The notes beneath the pieces are model-generated. The model saw nothing but the letters and a program-made list of their open reading frames with translations. It was not told where the DNA came from and did not search any database. This document shows positions 1 through 9,447 of a stretch of DNA of 64,000 bases, one piece after another (position 1 is the first letter of the stretch; each line of letters opens with the position of its first letter). Origin of the DNA: Astrothelium macrocarpum (taxonomy: Eukaryota > Ascomycota > Dothideomycetes > Trypetheliales > Trypetheliaceae); assembly GCA_021030915.1 (NCBI GenBank), contig JAGEMR010000045.1:62001-126000 (forward strand). The letters run 5' to 3'. The translations under genes and the position numbers were made by a program.

Positions 1-2044
1 TCGCAAACAGCGAGCCAGATGGGATTTGCTCTGTGAAGGACTATATTAGTTTGAGCTTAGGCAAAGGTCCCACTTTGATGCTACAGCTGTCAGTTGCGAC
101 CGCCGGACCGAGCCGATGTAAGACCTCTGGTGCTAGACCGAGGTCCCAAGCAATCTACGAATTATCTTCCGAGGGAGAAAGATTTGCTGTCCAAGTTTGT
201 GGATATGAGTTCGGCCTTCGGATGATTTTTAAAAAGGGCCATTATTCATGGGAAGCTCCACGCAATCGGTCCGAGAATAATCCATGTCCTTAATCCGAAT
301 ATGAAGGTGGTCTAGAACTCCAACAAGGACTACTTTATTCAGGGAATGAGAATCGAGTGCCGGCTGGATGGTACCCGGTACCCGGTATCAAATCAGAAAC
401 CTTTCTGAGTCCTAGCCGTGGGGGAATGCGTAAGGAGCGCACTACCCCGGCCCAGGGAGCGCAACCATCCGAGCGTATCACTTTACCGAAAAGGGATAAG
501 TTATCAACTACCTATCTGTTTCCCCTGTCTTAATTATGTTCAGATATACCTTCAAAGAGACTTGATTAGGTATTATGGTTAGGTTAGATATAAGAATAGA
601 TCACGGCCAAAGTATAACCGACATTAAACATGGAGACTTATCCTCAATAAGTGCGAGTTCCATAGCTCTTTTGGATGTATCTGGTTAGGTGTTAGGATAC
701 ATGAGTTTTTGGAGATATTTGAGGTACCCGGCGCGCTCTGGTAGTGCGCTCCGATAGTGCGCTTCATACCCCAGATAGTGCGTCCCCTACAACGAAAATG
801 GCTTAGACGTGTATGTTGTTGTTCGATGCGACTCCGAACGTGCCTACGGGTATACAGCTTCCCCAGCCACGGGGAATCCGGCAAAGAACGATGCACTAGT
901 CGGCTCCATTGGCCTTTGCGCGAATGCATCGCAACTGCATATCGAGATACATGGCAGGCATCCACCAAGTAAGGGGAACAATGTAGTCGGGGGTTTCCTC
1001 ATCAGCCTAAATAAAAGCATTAGCAAGCAGCTGGTTTTTAATTAGTTGTTTCTACAACAAATCTGTTTGAAACCTTGAGACTATTCGTATGAAGATTGAA
1101 GCTGCTCAGTTTGCTTTCCAGTTATTTAGTTCTTTGAAAACCTGGTAGAGAGACCGTTGGTGATCGGGAACTAAGATTTGGCTGTTCCATTACTCTGTCA
1201 GAATGCCTGCCAGTAGATAGTTCATGGTTCGGCTTGTGGGAAGGCACGGGGGCCTAGATAGCGCATGCAGTGGAACGAGATTTGAGACAACATCGACAAG
1301 AGTCCAGCCTTGAAAATCTAGTGTTGATCTTATCTCGGTTAACATTTGAGATCTCGGCATTTGAGCCTCTCTGAACGAGAGATCTTGGCTGTACGTGCTT
1401 TGTAGAGAGAGCAAGTACCATTCCGGTAGAGATTTCTGGAGCGTACTATCATCTTCGTGATCCTTCTCGTACAAGTTTCTTCCACTTGGTAGCAAAAGAC
1501 GTTGCAAGATATGGAATTGGAGCACTGACACTTCACAAATCCTGCACTGATGGGAACACAAATACGCTCGTTCCAAGCCTACTAGCAAGACCGTTAGCTC
1601 GCTTATGCAAGACTGCTTCGAATCACCCAAACACCCATGGCATGGCTGCTCGGAAGAATGCCCATTGGTCCCTAGCGCGAAGCCTCGAAGCTACGAAACC
1701 ATCTCTGGGATCGCGTCCGAAACAAGTGTCAGAGATCTATCAACTTTCGAGCTTAGTCAGTTTAACGATAGCCTTCACACTCTATAGTTGGCTTGGCATA
1801 ATTTCTGTAATAACCGAGAGTAGCTGGCTTGGACTTGCAGAGTAAGAAGCTTGTCGCATGCCCTGCCGTGGCGCAATGCAGGAACGTTGACATTGTAACA
1901 CTTTCAACAGGCCTCGGTGCAGACCGTTGAAATGCCGTACCTGATGCTGGCTACGACTCCAAGATAAAGCAGGTCCCTTGTTCCAACCCATATTTCCAAT
2001 GTGTAAACTTGTACTGGACGACGATTATTGATTTCTTTGAAGAT
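1..2044. other. Gene-poor left end
   Basis: No open frame in this stretch shows a recognisable domain or a convincing spliced model. It holds the degenerate inverted repeat described separately (434-752) and a short tandem GGTACCC motif near 370-388. The proximal part (about 1850-2044) should carry the promoter of the membrane protein gene that starts at 2045. Confidence 0.5.
434..752. repeat. Short inverted repeat pair, possible element relic
   Basis: GGAGCGCACTACC at 434-446 is matched exactly by its reverse complement at 740-752. The right end is followed by two further TAGTGCG copies up to about 785. GGTACCC motifs lie just outside the left end (about 370-388) and just inside the right end (about 723-729). 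No target-site duplication is obvious and no coding frame lies between the arms. This could be the remnant of a small non-autonomous element, or chance in a decayed repeat. Confidence 0.35.
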
Positions 2045-3485
2045 ATGGCAATGACACCAGAAATGCCGCCGCCCGATGTGGATAGAGCCTACGTGGTCAC
2101 GGTGGCCACCATCGTTACGACTTTGATAGCATTAGTGTTGACTGCACTTCGGATATACGTTCGAGGATGGCTGATCAAGTTCTTCGACTGGGACGACTTC
2201 TTCAATGTGCTGGGCATGGTAGGTCTGAATCCATTTCCCCTCCACCCGATACTCTTTTCTTCTTTGAAAGGTGAATGCGACGGTCAAAGCAGACGCTGAT
2301 TTGAAAAGGTGGTTATGATCGTGGTTTTTGGCCTAGTCATAACGGCAACAAACCATGGGGTTGGAAGACATTTCATCTACGCAGATAAAGAAAGGGCGGC
2401 GTATGGGATTGAGCTGCTGCGAATCTCGGAGTTCTTGTTGATCCTATCAACGGTTTTTGTAAAGATCTCCATCAGTTTGTTCCTGATGAAACTCTTGTCA
2501 GTATTGCATGTCATGAAAATTACTGCCCAAGAAATACTAATGTCCTCTAAGCGTAAGAAGCAAGTCCTGGAAAATTTTTCTGTGGGCCTTTATCGCGTTT
2601 AATACTTTTACGAGTTTGCTGGATGCTGCTTTTGTTTTTCCCCAATGTACGCCAGTCGAGTTCAACTGGAATAAGTCCATTGAGGGACACTGCTGGTCTG
2701 ATGGTGCTATTAACGGCATCGGCATAATGCAAGGCAGTGAGTTCAGAGGCGCTTCTGATGATATACTGTCTGTACTGACGCGTCTTGCAGGTATTGCCGC
2801 AGCTACAGATTTCATCCTATCTGTTCTGCCAACTCTATTCCTTTGGAACATCAAGATCATCTTGAGAGTCAAAGTGGGCATATGCGCAATCATGGCGCTT
2901 GGTTTTGCGTAAGTTGGATAGCTTTGTATGTCAACGCACGACTTTTGACACGTTGCAAGGAGCGGAGCCTTTGCTATTGCTCGCACTGCACTGGTCCCGA
3001 GTCTGACCGCAACCCACGATCCAACTTGTAAGTCTTCTTATAAACTGTCGACTTCGTCGTAGAAGAAAAAGGACTGACTGTGAATGCACAATGTAGGGGA
3101 TCTTATACCACTCTTCATGTGGGCCATGTAAGTCCTGCCACCAAGCACAATACGGCTTGCAGAATAGATGCTAACTCGATTTGCACTCAGCCTTGAAGCT
3201 AATTTCGGAGTCATCGCGGCAGCTGCACCATCTGTCAGACCTCTCCTAGGCGGTAGATCTACCTCAAACGCCAGTTCGAAAGGCCCATACCATTCTCAAC
3301 CCTTCAGCAATACGCATTCGGTTCCGCGAACGCGAAGTTCCTGGCTGGTAGTGGGAGGGGCTTATAATGGCGGCTCCTTGCAATTGAAAGACGAAGAGGA
3401 TTTCTCGGAGGGCGGAGATCAGGTCGAGATGCTTCCACGTCCTGGTAAAGCCATTGTTAAAACAACGGAAATCCAGGTTGCATGA
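2045..3485 (+). CDS. Rhodopsin-domain integral membrane protein (fungal rhodopsin family)
   Basis: Seven exons are proposed: 2045-2218, 2309-2496, 2552-2736, 2791-2908, 2960-3027, 3097-3127 and 3191-3485. They give about 352 residues. The second exon boundary could instead be 2500/2565, which also keeps frame. The start is the first ATG, since upstream in-frame codons are not ATG. Hydrophobic segments alternate with loops in the way typical of the fungal seven-transmembrane rhodopsin-domain family. Family-like features are the FDWDD motif after the first helix, the FPQCTPVEFNW loop with Cys before helix 4, and ATDFILSVLPTLFLW in helix 5. The C-terminal tail is hydrophilic and Ser-rich. Members sit in the plasma membrane. 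Some relatives (Pth11-like) sense surfaces, but most have no known ligand, and no CFEM domain is visible here. It is convergent with the FAD monooxygenase downstream. The family call is firm and the physiological role is unknown. Confidence 0.85.
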
Positions 3486-3628
3486 TGTTGACGCGAGGAT
3501 GAAAGCGTGCTTGCTATAAAAAATGGAGTCTTTGTCATGGCGGTACTTGTCCGCGTTTTTTTGTTTGAGGCCTCTTGTAGCAAAGTTTTGACTGTATCTC
3601 TGTACAACCTTTTGTTTTCGTTTGAGCT

Positions 3629-4924
3629 CTATGTATCCACGCGACTGAGGCGCTCTTGCATGTGCCTGCAAGCCCTCTCCGCTTGTCCGGCGATATCATC
3701 GTACCAGATCCACTGGAATCTCTCGTTCGCTCTACGAATGAAATCCTGGATGTCGGCCTTTTTGAGGTCTTTACGGTACCAATCTGACCAAAACCCCATG
3801 GCTTCTACACTTGTGATCAGAACGCGTTGCGCACGCGGCATCCGGACGGCTTCATAGCCTTGAAATGCTGCCTCTACCTGTGTTTGTATAGGGTCCTGCA
3901 TCTGAATACGGCCAAGCACTTCTGCGAGGACGTAGGCATCCTCCATTGCTTGCCCTGCGCCTGCGCCTTGATGTGGAGGCATCGAGTGCGCGGCGTCGCC
4001 AATCAAGCAAACCCTGCCTTGGTGAAATGAATCTGGTTGAATGCTATGATGGTGTGTTGCAAAGAAACTTGGGTCATCCATGAGTCCCATGATCTTATGT
4101 ATAGTCTCACCCCAGCTGGCAAAAGTTTTCTCCATGGCGTCCTTTTGGGAAGGAAGTACCCACTCGCGCTCGCTCCAAGAGCCTCGTCTCCATGGCCACA
4201 AGCCAACATTGACGCTTTGCTCTCCTTCCACGGGATACATGATCAAGTACGCACCAGGACCGACGAAAATGTTACTCGTCCCTGCAATTTCAGGTCCAAC
4301 TGCCTGTTCTAATTTCTCACGGGGAATGATTGCCCTGTACGCACCGCATTCACTAAATTGAGGCGAAGCGGAGGGTTTATCGGCTCCCACCTGGGATCGC
4401 CTAACAGCCGAATGTATACCGTCACAGCCAACAACTGCGTTTGCGATTTCTTCAGTGCCGTCGCTGAATTTGAGTAAAACACATGAGCTAAATTGTTCGA
4501 GCGTCACAAGCTTCTTGTTAAACACTGCGTACTCAAGTCCAGCCTCCTCTGCCAGAAGGGCTAGTAAATCGTTCCGGCGTGTCGTCGAATTCCCAGTAGG
4601 TGGTGCCATCAGCTCTGTGATGAGCTCAGCGTCTATGAATTGGTCTGTCGCAGCTCCTAGTCGGATCTGCATCCAAATGTTCTCCTTTTCCCGAGGGTTT
4701 CTAGTGCATAGCTTCTTTACAGCTTCGCCAAGAGTTGCATCTATTAGCTCAAAGGTCCTCATTGTATTGGGACCGAGATTAATGCCAGCTCCAATTTCTG
4801 TAAAGGATGCTCTCGCTTCGTAAATTTTGTATGGTATTGACCGCTTCCGTAGGGCAATCGCAAGACATAGACCGCAAAGACCGCCTCCAACAATAGCCAC
4901 GCGAAATGATGAAGAGGAAGACAT
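3629..4924 (-). CDS. FAD-dependent monooxygenase, salicylate 1-hydroxylase-like
   Basis: A single exon of 431 residues, close to the usual 420-440 for this group. The frame stays open further upstream, but only to a TTG codon. The ATG at 4924 places the Rossmann motif right at the N-terminus (VAIVGGGLCG, residues 9-18), as in homologues. Other class A flavoprotein hydroxylase landmarks are the DG motif in GCDGIHSAVRR (Asp near 168) and the GD motif in CLIGDAAHSMPPHQGAGAGQ (GD near 309-310), which contacts FAD ribose and closes the active site. Enzymes of this type use NAD(P)H and O2 to hydroxylate aromatic acids, and salicylate to catechol is the archetype. The true substrate cannot be read from sequence. 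The gene stands alone, with no dioxygenase or other ring-cleavage gene in the window, so a complete catabolic cluster is not supported. It lies tail-to-tail with the rhodopsin-domain gene, only 143 bases apart. Confidence 0.9.
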   Translation of the reverse strand: MSSSSSFRVAIVGGGLCGLCLAIALRKRSIPYKIYEARASFTEIGAGINLGPNTMRTFELIDATLGEAVKKLCTRNPREKENIWMQIRLGAATDQFIDAELITELMAPPTGNSTTRRNDLLALLAEEAGLEYAVFNKKLVTLEQFSSCVLLKFSDGTEEIANAVVGCDGIHSAVRRSQVGADKPSASPQFSECGAYRAIIPREKLEQAVGPEIAGTSNIFVGPGAYLIMYPVEGEQSVNVGLWPWRRGSWSEREWVLPSQKDAMEKTFASWGETIHKIMGLMDDPSFFATHHHSIQPDSFHQGRVCLIGDAAHSMPPHQGAGAGQAMEDAYVLAEVLGRIQMQDPIQTQVEAAFQGYEAVRMPRAQRVLITSVEAMGFWSDWYRKDLKKADIQDFIRRANERFQWIWYDDIAGQAERACRHMQERLSRVDT

Positions 4925-6508
4925 GATGAAAGAATCCACGAAGCCATCTGCCGGAAAGTGACCACAGTTTTTGTGAAATATTGAATGATAAAGATAGGCC
5001 TCGCTGGCGGCTGCCAGGGATGTTGAATCATAAGCATATTCCAAGCGACGATTTCCAAAGCAAAGAGTGCCAAATTGTTAAGAAGAGAACCATGGGTATT
5101 GCGCGATACAAACCTGCAGATACCGAGCCGAAGTTGAGCCGGATAAGATCCGATTCGTCAGCAATAGATACGGCTAGCTGAATCAGGTGGTGAAAGAGAA
5201 GTCACTTTACGTAATGTGGATACTAATGAAATGCCGAACGACGTTTCTAATTTCGGCCCCCGATGATACTAACATGTACCATCTATCAATTATCCATGAA
5301 GAAATGGTTCACTATTGCGCCGCCGCTGCTATGATAACGCTTTCTGCTGGGAAATCTGGCACCTGCTTCGGGTCAAAGTTTCGTTACTTTCAAGTCACTT
5401 GGACTGATATAACCGGGATGGGAGCAACAACTTCCAAATTAAGTACTTAGCAAATATTGTGGCGTATTATAAGACGTCTTTTGTAGGTCTTGCGTGGACG
5501 CCTAGGCGGGAGGCTAATAGCGCACGCGGCTACCAGCCTATACAATCCGTCCTAATATTAGCTATGGCTCTATTAGCAGCTACACAAGTCCTGGAGTCTG
5601 AGCTTGTTATAACAAGGCTAACCGAGCAACGCTAAATTAACTAATTAATGATAAAGAGATCGTGTCTCGTCTTTTAACGCGCAACTTGTATCATTGGCCT
5701 TGTTCATCTTGTGAGCACTATTACATGTAGTGTTTTGACAATGCTCCGATGTCATGGTGAATGGAAGTTGGTGGTCCTAGCTACTTGAATGATCTCGGTT
5801 TCGACTACTGCTTCAATTGCAAGTTCTCTCGGAAACGCAAAATGGATTTGGCCTCATAGGAAGAGTGGGAAATCATACTGCAGAGTGGGAACAAGATAGC
5901 CCAAGCGAACTGGCAAAGGCGACTGGAATTAAAAATATCCAATTGGATCTGCTTCATACAAGAGGTTCTGGGATATCCGAAAGGCATGAAACTCAATACA
6001 CTCCAGTCAATGCCACTGAAATACCGGCAGATGCGGCAAATAATGAAGTTAAACGGAGTTCCTTTCGTGGAAGTGAACCGTCCAGAACCGCCACACTCGA
6101 CGGCATTCCAGTACAATATTATAGACCCTTTCTTCTTCTTCAGGGCCCTAGAATTCTTCCTTTAGAATTGTGATGCAAAACCGTTACACGACCCGTGCGC
6201 AGCTTTTGAATGATGTCGGATCGACTTTAGCCTATCAGCCAGGACCATTTCGAACGCGACATGAAATGTCCAGTCGAGGGCCTTGTTAACTCGTGTGAGG
6301 TTGATTGAATGCCTTGCTAAATCACATTTTCCTGTGGTCACTCCTTCGGCTTGGAATGCTTCACAGCCACGTTGAAGAAGGTTACCGAGTCTCTAGTGAT
6401 TTACAACATACCAGGAACAAGTTCACGACCTCGACAAGAGACTATAGCTGCTTTGCATCACTTCATTTCATGAGTCATCATGTAGAGCAATCCCAATGTA
6501 CCAAACCT
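4925..6508. other. Intergenic region, no supported gene
   Basis: This holds the upstream region of the FAD monooxygenase and the downstream region of the eIF3d gene. A stretch at about 5455-5650, rich in CTA/TAG words, resembles decayed transposon sequence, but I could not find ends or a coding frame. An open frame at 5817-6173 has no recognisable features. Confidence 0.4.
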
Positions 6509-8281
6509 TTATTCTTCCTCTGCCTCCTCCTGCACAGGCAAGCCATCATCCACTTCCTCCTCAAATGTATTCATCGGCACCTCATACAGCCTCAAAACCG
6601 GCTTATTTGGATCCTTAACGAGCACGTACTTTCCTTCTCCCCTTCCCATTAGCATATCTGCCATCGTCCTCACAATTCCCCATCCGTTCGCTAGATTCAA
6701 ATTCATCTGCGCCGCAAACTCGCGTGGTTTGTATCCCAACACTCCTAACACCACATGGTGATTATTATCCTTTGGATTCGCCCGACTCACAAATCCCAAC
6801 TTCATCTGATCCGCCTTCGCCAAAATCGACTGCGTCGTCCAGCGCGCCAGCTTAGAACTATTATTCTTCATCTCGGTCGCAACGACAGCGCCACGCTGGG
6901 ACCCTAGCTTGGCGCGCCAGTCGAGAGCGCCGCCGCTGCCCTGGGCCTTGGAGTCGAATTCGTTGAGCGCCTTGATGGTCAGGAACTGATCGTCGCCTGA
7001 GATGTTGTTCTTGACGACGGCGTCGAGCTCGGTGCGCACAATCAGGTGCAAGGGTTCTTCGTCGCGCTCCAGTGATAGATCGAAGCGGCGGTACTTGTAT
7101 GCTTTCGATGCCGGAGGATCGGTCTCTTCGGCAGCGTTGTAAAAGGGGTGATCGTTGGGCATGTCACGTTTGGCGGCATCAGACTCGCTGACGACTTGAA
7201 TGGGAAAGACATTGTTGATGTGCGTGGCTTCGAGCATGAGCGAGCCGGGGCTATTCATCGAGTCTTTGTTGCCTTCAGACGTTTCGAGGGGCGCATCGGC
7301 TGCGTTCTCGTTGACGGTGACCATGTCGAGGGCAGAGCCTTCGCGTTTGTCAATGAAGAGTTTGTTGCCTTGGCGCAGCATGACAAGGTCCCATGAGTAG
7401 ACGGATCGTGGGGAGCACATGAGCATGGAAAGGATGTTATCTGTGGTGAAGATTGTAGCCTCATCTTTTTCGGCAAGATCGTTGATGATTGGATCATGAG
7501 AGGTAGTGACATTGTAGGCCGCGCGTTCCACAACAGTGAGCTTCTTCTCTGAAGTCTTTGCTCCTGGCTGCTTGTCATATTGGCGATCGTAGTAGTAAAG
7601 GAAGCCATAGCTGTCGAGATCTTCTCCATCGCTAGTCTCGAGGTTAAGTTTTAAAAGGCGATTGAAATCAATTTCTTCCAGCATCGTCCACTCGGGCTTG
7701 ACATTGACAGAGGCATCTCGATTCCGTTGCGGCTTGTCGTCTCTCCATCCAAAGCGTCTCCCACCTCTACCTCCACGACCACTTCTTGACTCATATTGTT
7801 GCTGCGTTCCTCTGCCTTGAACCCGCTGGAATGCGCCACGAGCACCTCGTTGGGCAGTGCCACCACGCTGACCACGACCTCTGAAAACGGTCCCACCTCC
7901 GCGCCCGAATCCTCGAGATCGAACCGTGCGGGTATTGTCGACTACAGAGAATGTGGCTTCGTCGTTGTTCTTCTCGACGTCAAACAAGTTAGGGACGCCA
8001 GCACCATAGGCTTGCTGGTCTGCGTGCCAAAACATTAGCGAGTGTAGAGCATCATCAATCACATTTTGATGGTTACCTCTATAGTTTCGGGTGTACTGTG
8101 TTCGCCCGGCCCTATCTCTGTCTTTGCCTTCCGTCCAGTCTGCCATGCGCCCAAGTTTGTCAGCTTTTGAAAACGGGGCATAGGGCACACCCTTGAGAGT
8201 GGTCTCAGTCGAGGTAGGTGGACCCCATGTATCTGTCTTTGGCAGCGCAGCAACTATGGATTCCAAAGAAATAGGAGCCAT
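6509..8281 (-). CDS. eIF3d: Eukaryotic translation initiation factor 3 subunit D
   Basis: A single exon of 590 residues, slightly longer than typical fungal eIF3d (about 550-580). The N-terminus (WGPP near residues 19-22, YAPFSKADKLGRMADW near 34-49) and the block around RQGNKLFIDKREGS are hallmarks of the family. An Arg/Gly-rich low-complexity tract occupies roughly residues 120-180. The C-terminus is acidic, ending in a run of Glu. eIF3d sits at the head of the eIF3 complex near the 40S mRNA exit channel. Its mammalian homologue can bind the 5' cap of selected mRNAs (family knowledge). The gene is isolated: its 5' side faces the MITE-bearing region and its 3' side faces a 1.6-kb spacer. The 3' third of the coding sequence is strongly G-biased on the sense strand, part of the skew pattern described in the findings. 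Confidence 0.96.
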   Translation of the reverse strand: MAPISLESIVAALPKTDTWGPPTSTETTLKGVPYAPFSKADKLGRMADWTEGKDRDRAGRTQYTRNYRGNHQNVIDDALHSLMFWHADQQAYGAGVPNLFDVEKNNDEATFSVVDNTRTVRSRGFGRGGGTVFRGRGQRGGTAQRGARGAFQRVQGRGTQQQYESRSGRGGRGGRRFGWRDDKPQRNRDASVNVKPEWTMLEEIDFNRLLKLNLETSDGEDLDSYGFLYYYDRQYDKQPGAKTSEKKLTVVERAAYNVTTSHDPIINDLAEKDEATIFTTDNILSMLMCSPRSVYSWDLVMLRQGNKLFIDKREGSALDMVTVNENAADAPLETSEGNKDSMNSPGSLMLEATHINNVFPIQVVSESDAAKRDMPNDHPFYNAAEETDPPASKAYKYRRFDLSLERDEEPLHLIVRTELDAVVKNNISGDDQFLTIKALNEFDSKAQGSGGALDWRAKLGSQRGAVVATEMKNNSSKLARWTTQSILAKADQMKLGFVSRANPKDNNHHVVLGVLGYKPREFAAQMNLNLANGWGIVRTMADMLMGRGEGKYVLVKDPNKPVLRLYEVPMNTFEEEVDDGLPVQEEAEEE

Positions 8282-8754
8282 GCTGACTACTACGTGGTTG
8301 AGCCAAAGAAGGTGTGAAAGTGAGGAAAGGTGTAGTGTTGCTGCTCAAAAGATTAATTTGTGGTGAAGTGGGGTGTCGAAATTTCGGCGTGCGAAAATCA
8401 CGCCCGCTTTTCCCTCCTCCCATCTCCAACACACTACAAAATATCTCATTACCTACTTTCGCGCTTTTCTGATTGCAGATCTTGCCATGGATCAATCACA
8501 AAGACATGTATTGCGCGATAAGTCGAGTGATTGTGACTTATCAACAGTGGGTACATGCACGCATAAAAACACTGCGTACGCCTCGATGTCTGGATGAGGT
8601 TACGCCAGGTAGATCCGACCACGATGCTATCTCATGATATTGCTGCTTTAAAGAGACAGCTTCTTTACCTATTGCGTGCTGAGGTGCCTTACGTCTATTG
8701 TGTAGAGTGCCGCACGTGTCGGCTATCCTAACTTAAAGACGACGGAGCGCCATA
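8282..8754. other. eIF3d promoter side and spacer up to the MITE
   Basis: About 470 bases between the eIF3d start codon and the left end of the foldback element. This presumably contains the eIF3d promoter and 5' leader. No gene is supported. Confidence 0.5.
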
Positions 8755-9289
8755 ACGCAGAGTGGCTCAAAACGAATTCGCCCACATCAAAATCATTGAA
8801 TCAATCAACTCATCCACCCACAGCAACTCACAACAGCTGAATTCTGACTGTCCGAGTAGCTCATTCAGCTGTTACAAAGTCAAAGACTTGCATAGATATC
8901 TTTTTGAAAACTAATTGAGAGATAAATTTTTGAAATTCTGCTCAATTCTGCTAAATCATTCTGCAGAACAAATCATGTGCTTTGATTGAGCAAAACATTT
9001 TTAAAAATTTCAAAGCATGTGATCTGCTCTTTATAATGACTCAGCAGAATTCAGCAGAATTTTAGAGCACATGATCTGCTCCCCAGAATAACTCGGCTCA
9101 ATTCAGCAGAATTCAGCAGAATTTCAAAAATTTATCTCTCATTTAGCTTTCAGAAAGATATTTATACAAATCTTTGGCTCTGCAGCAACTGAATGAACTA
9201 CTCAGACAGCCGGAATTAGCCTTTTATGATATACTGTGGCTGTTTTTTGTGTGATTTGACTCTGAATTTTGTTTTGAGCCACTCTGCGC
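8755..9289. mobile_element. Foldback MITE of Tc1/mariner type (TA target site)
   Basis: A 535-base non-autonomous element. The ends are inverted repeats beginning [A/G]CGCAGAGTGGCTCAAAAC, and each is flanked by TA (8753-8754 and 9290-9291), the usual duplication of Tc1/mariner-type transposases. The inverted homology is not limited to the tips. The segment at about 8865-8945 pairs, at the same spacing, with the reverse complement of about 9117-9197. The two arms differ at about a dozen positions, almost all C/T or A/G. The right half also holds a partial tandem duplication built from AGCAGAATT units (about 9014-9125). No transposase frame is present, so mobility would have needed a transposase supplied in trans. 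The element ends only 158 bases before the start codon of the Zn2Cys6 gene at 9448. Confidence 0.8.
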
Positions 9290-9447
9290 TACGGCTGATC
9301 GAGAACACCAATCAAAAGCTCCGGAGCTCGGTCCGCCATATCAACGAATCATACCTTGCTCAGCTTTTGTCCACTCGAAACCGACATTTTCGATGCGGTC
9401 AGAGATGGTGTTTCTTCTTGCTCCCTCTTCATCTTGATGTGATCAAT

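Noticed and set aside
2537..2986. 149-codon minus-strand frame in the rhodopsin-domain gene
   Set aside because: It covers several real plus-strand exons and begins at a non-ATG codon.
3629..4924. Secondary-metabolite cluster around the FAD monooxygenase and rhodopsin-domain gene
   Set aside because: No polyketide synthase, peptide synthetase, terpene cyclase or other core enzyme is present. The adjacent genes are housekeeping.
4925..5044. N-terminal extension of the FAD monooxygenase
   Set aside because: It would begin at TTG and place 40 unrelated residues before the Rossmann motif. The ATG at 4924 fits the family.
5455..5650. Transposon-like stretch rich in CTA/TAG words
   Set aside because: No ends, target duplication or coding remnant could be defined, so it is only mentioned in the spacer entry.
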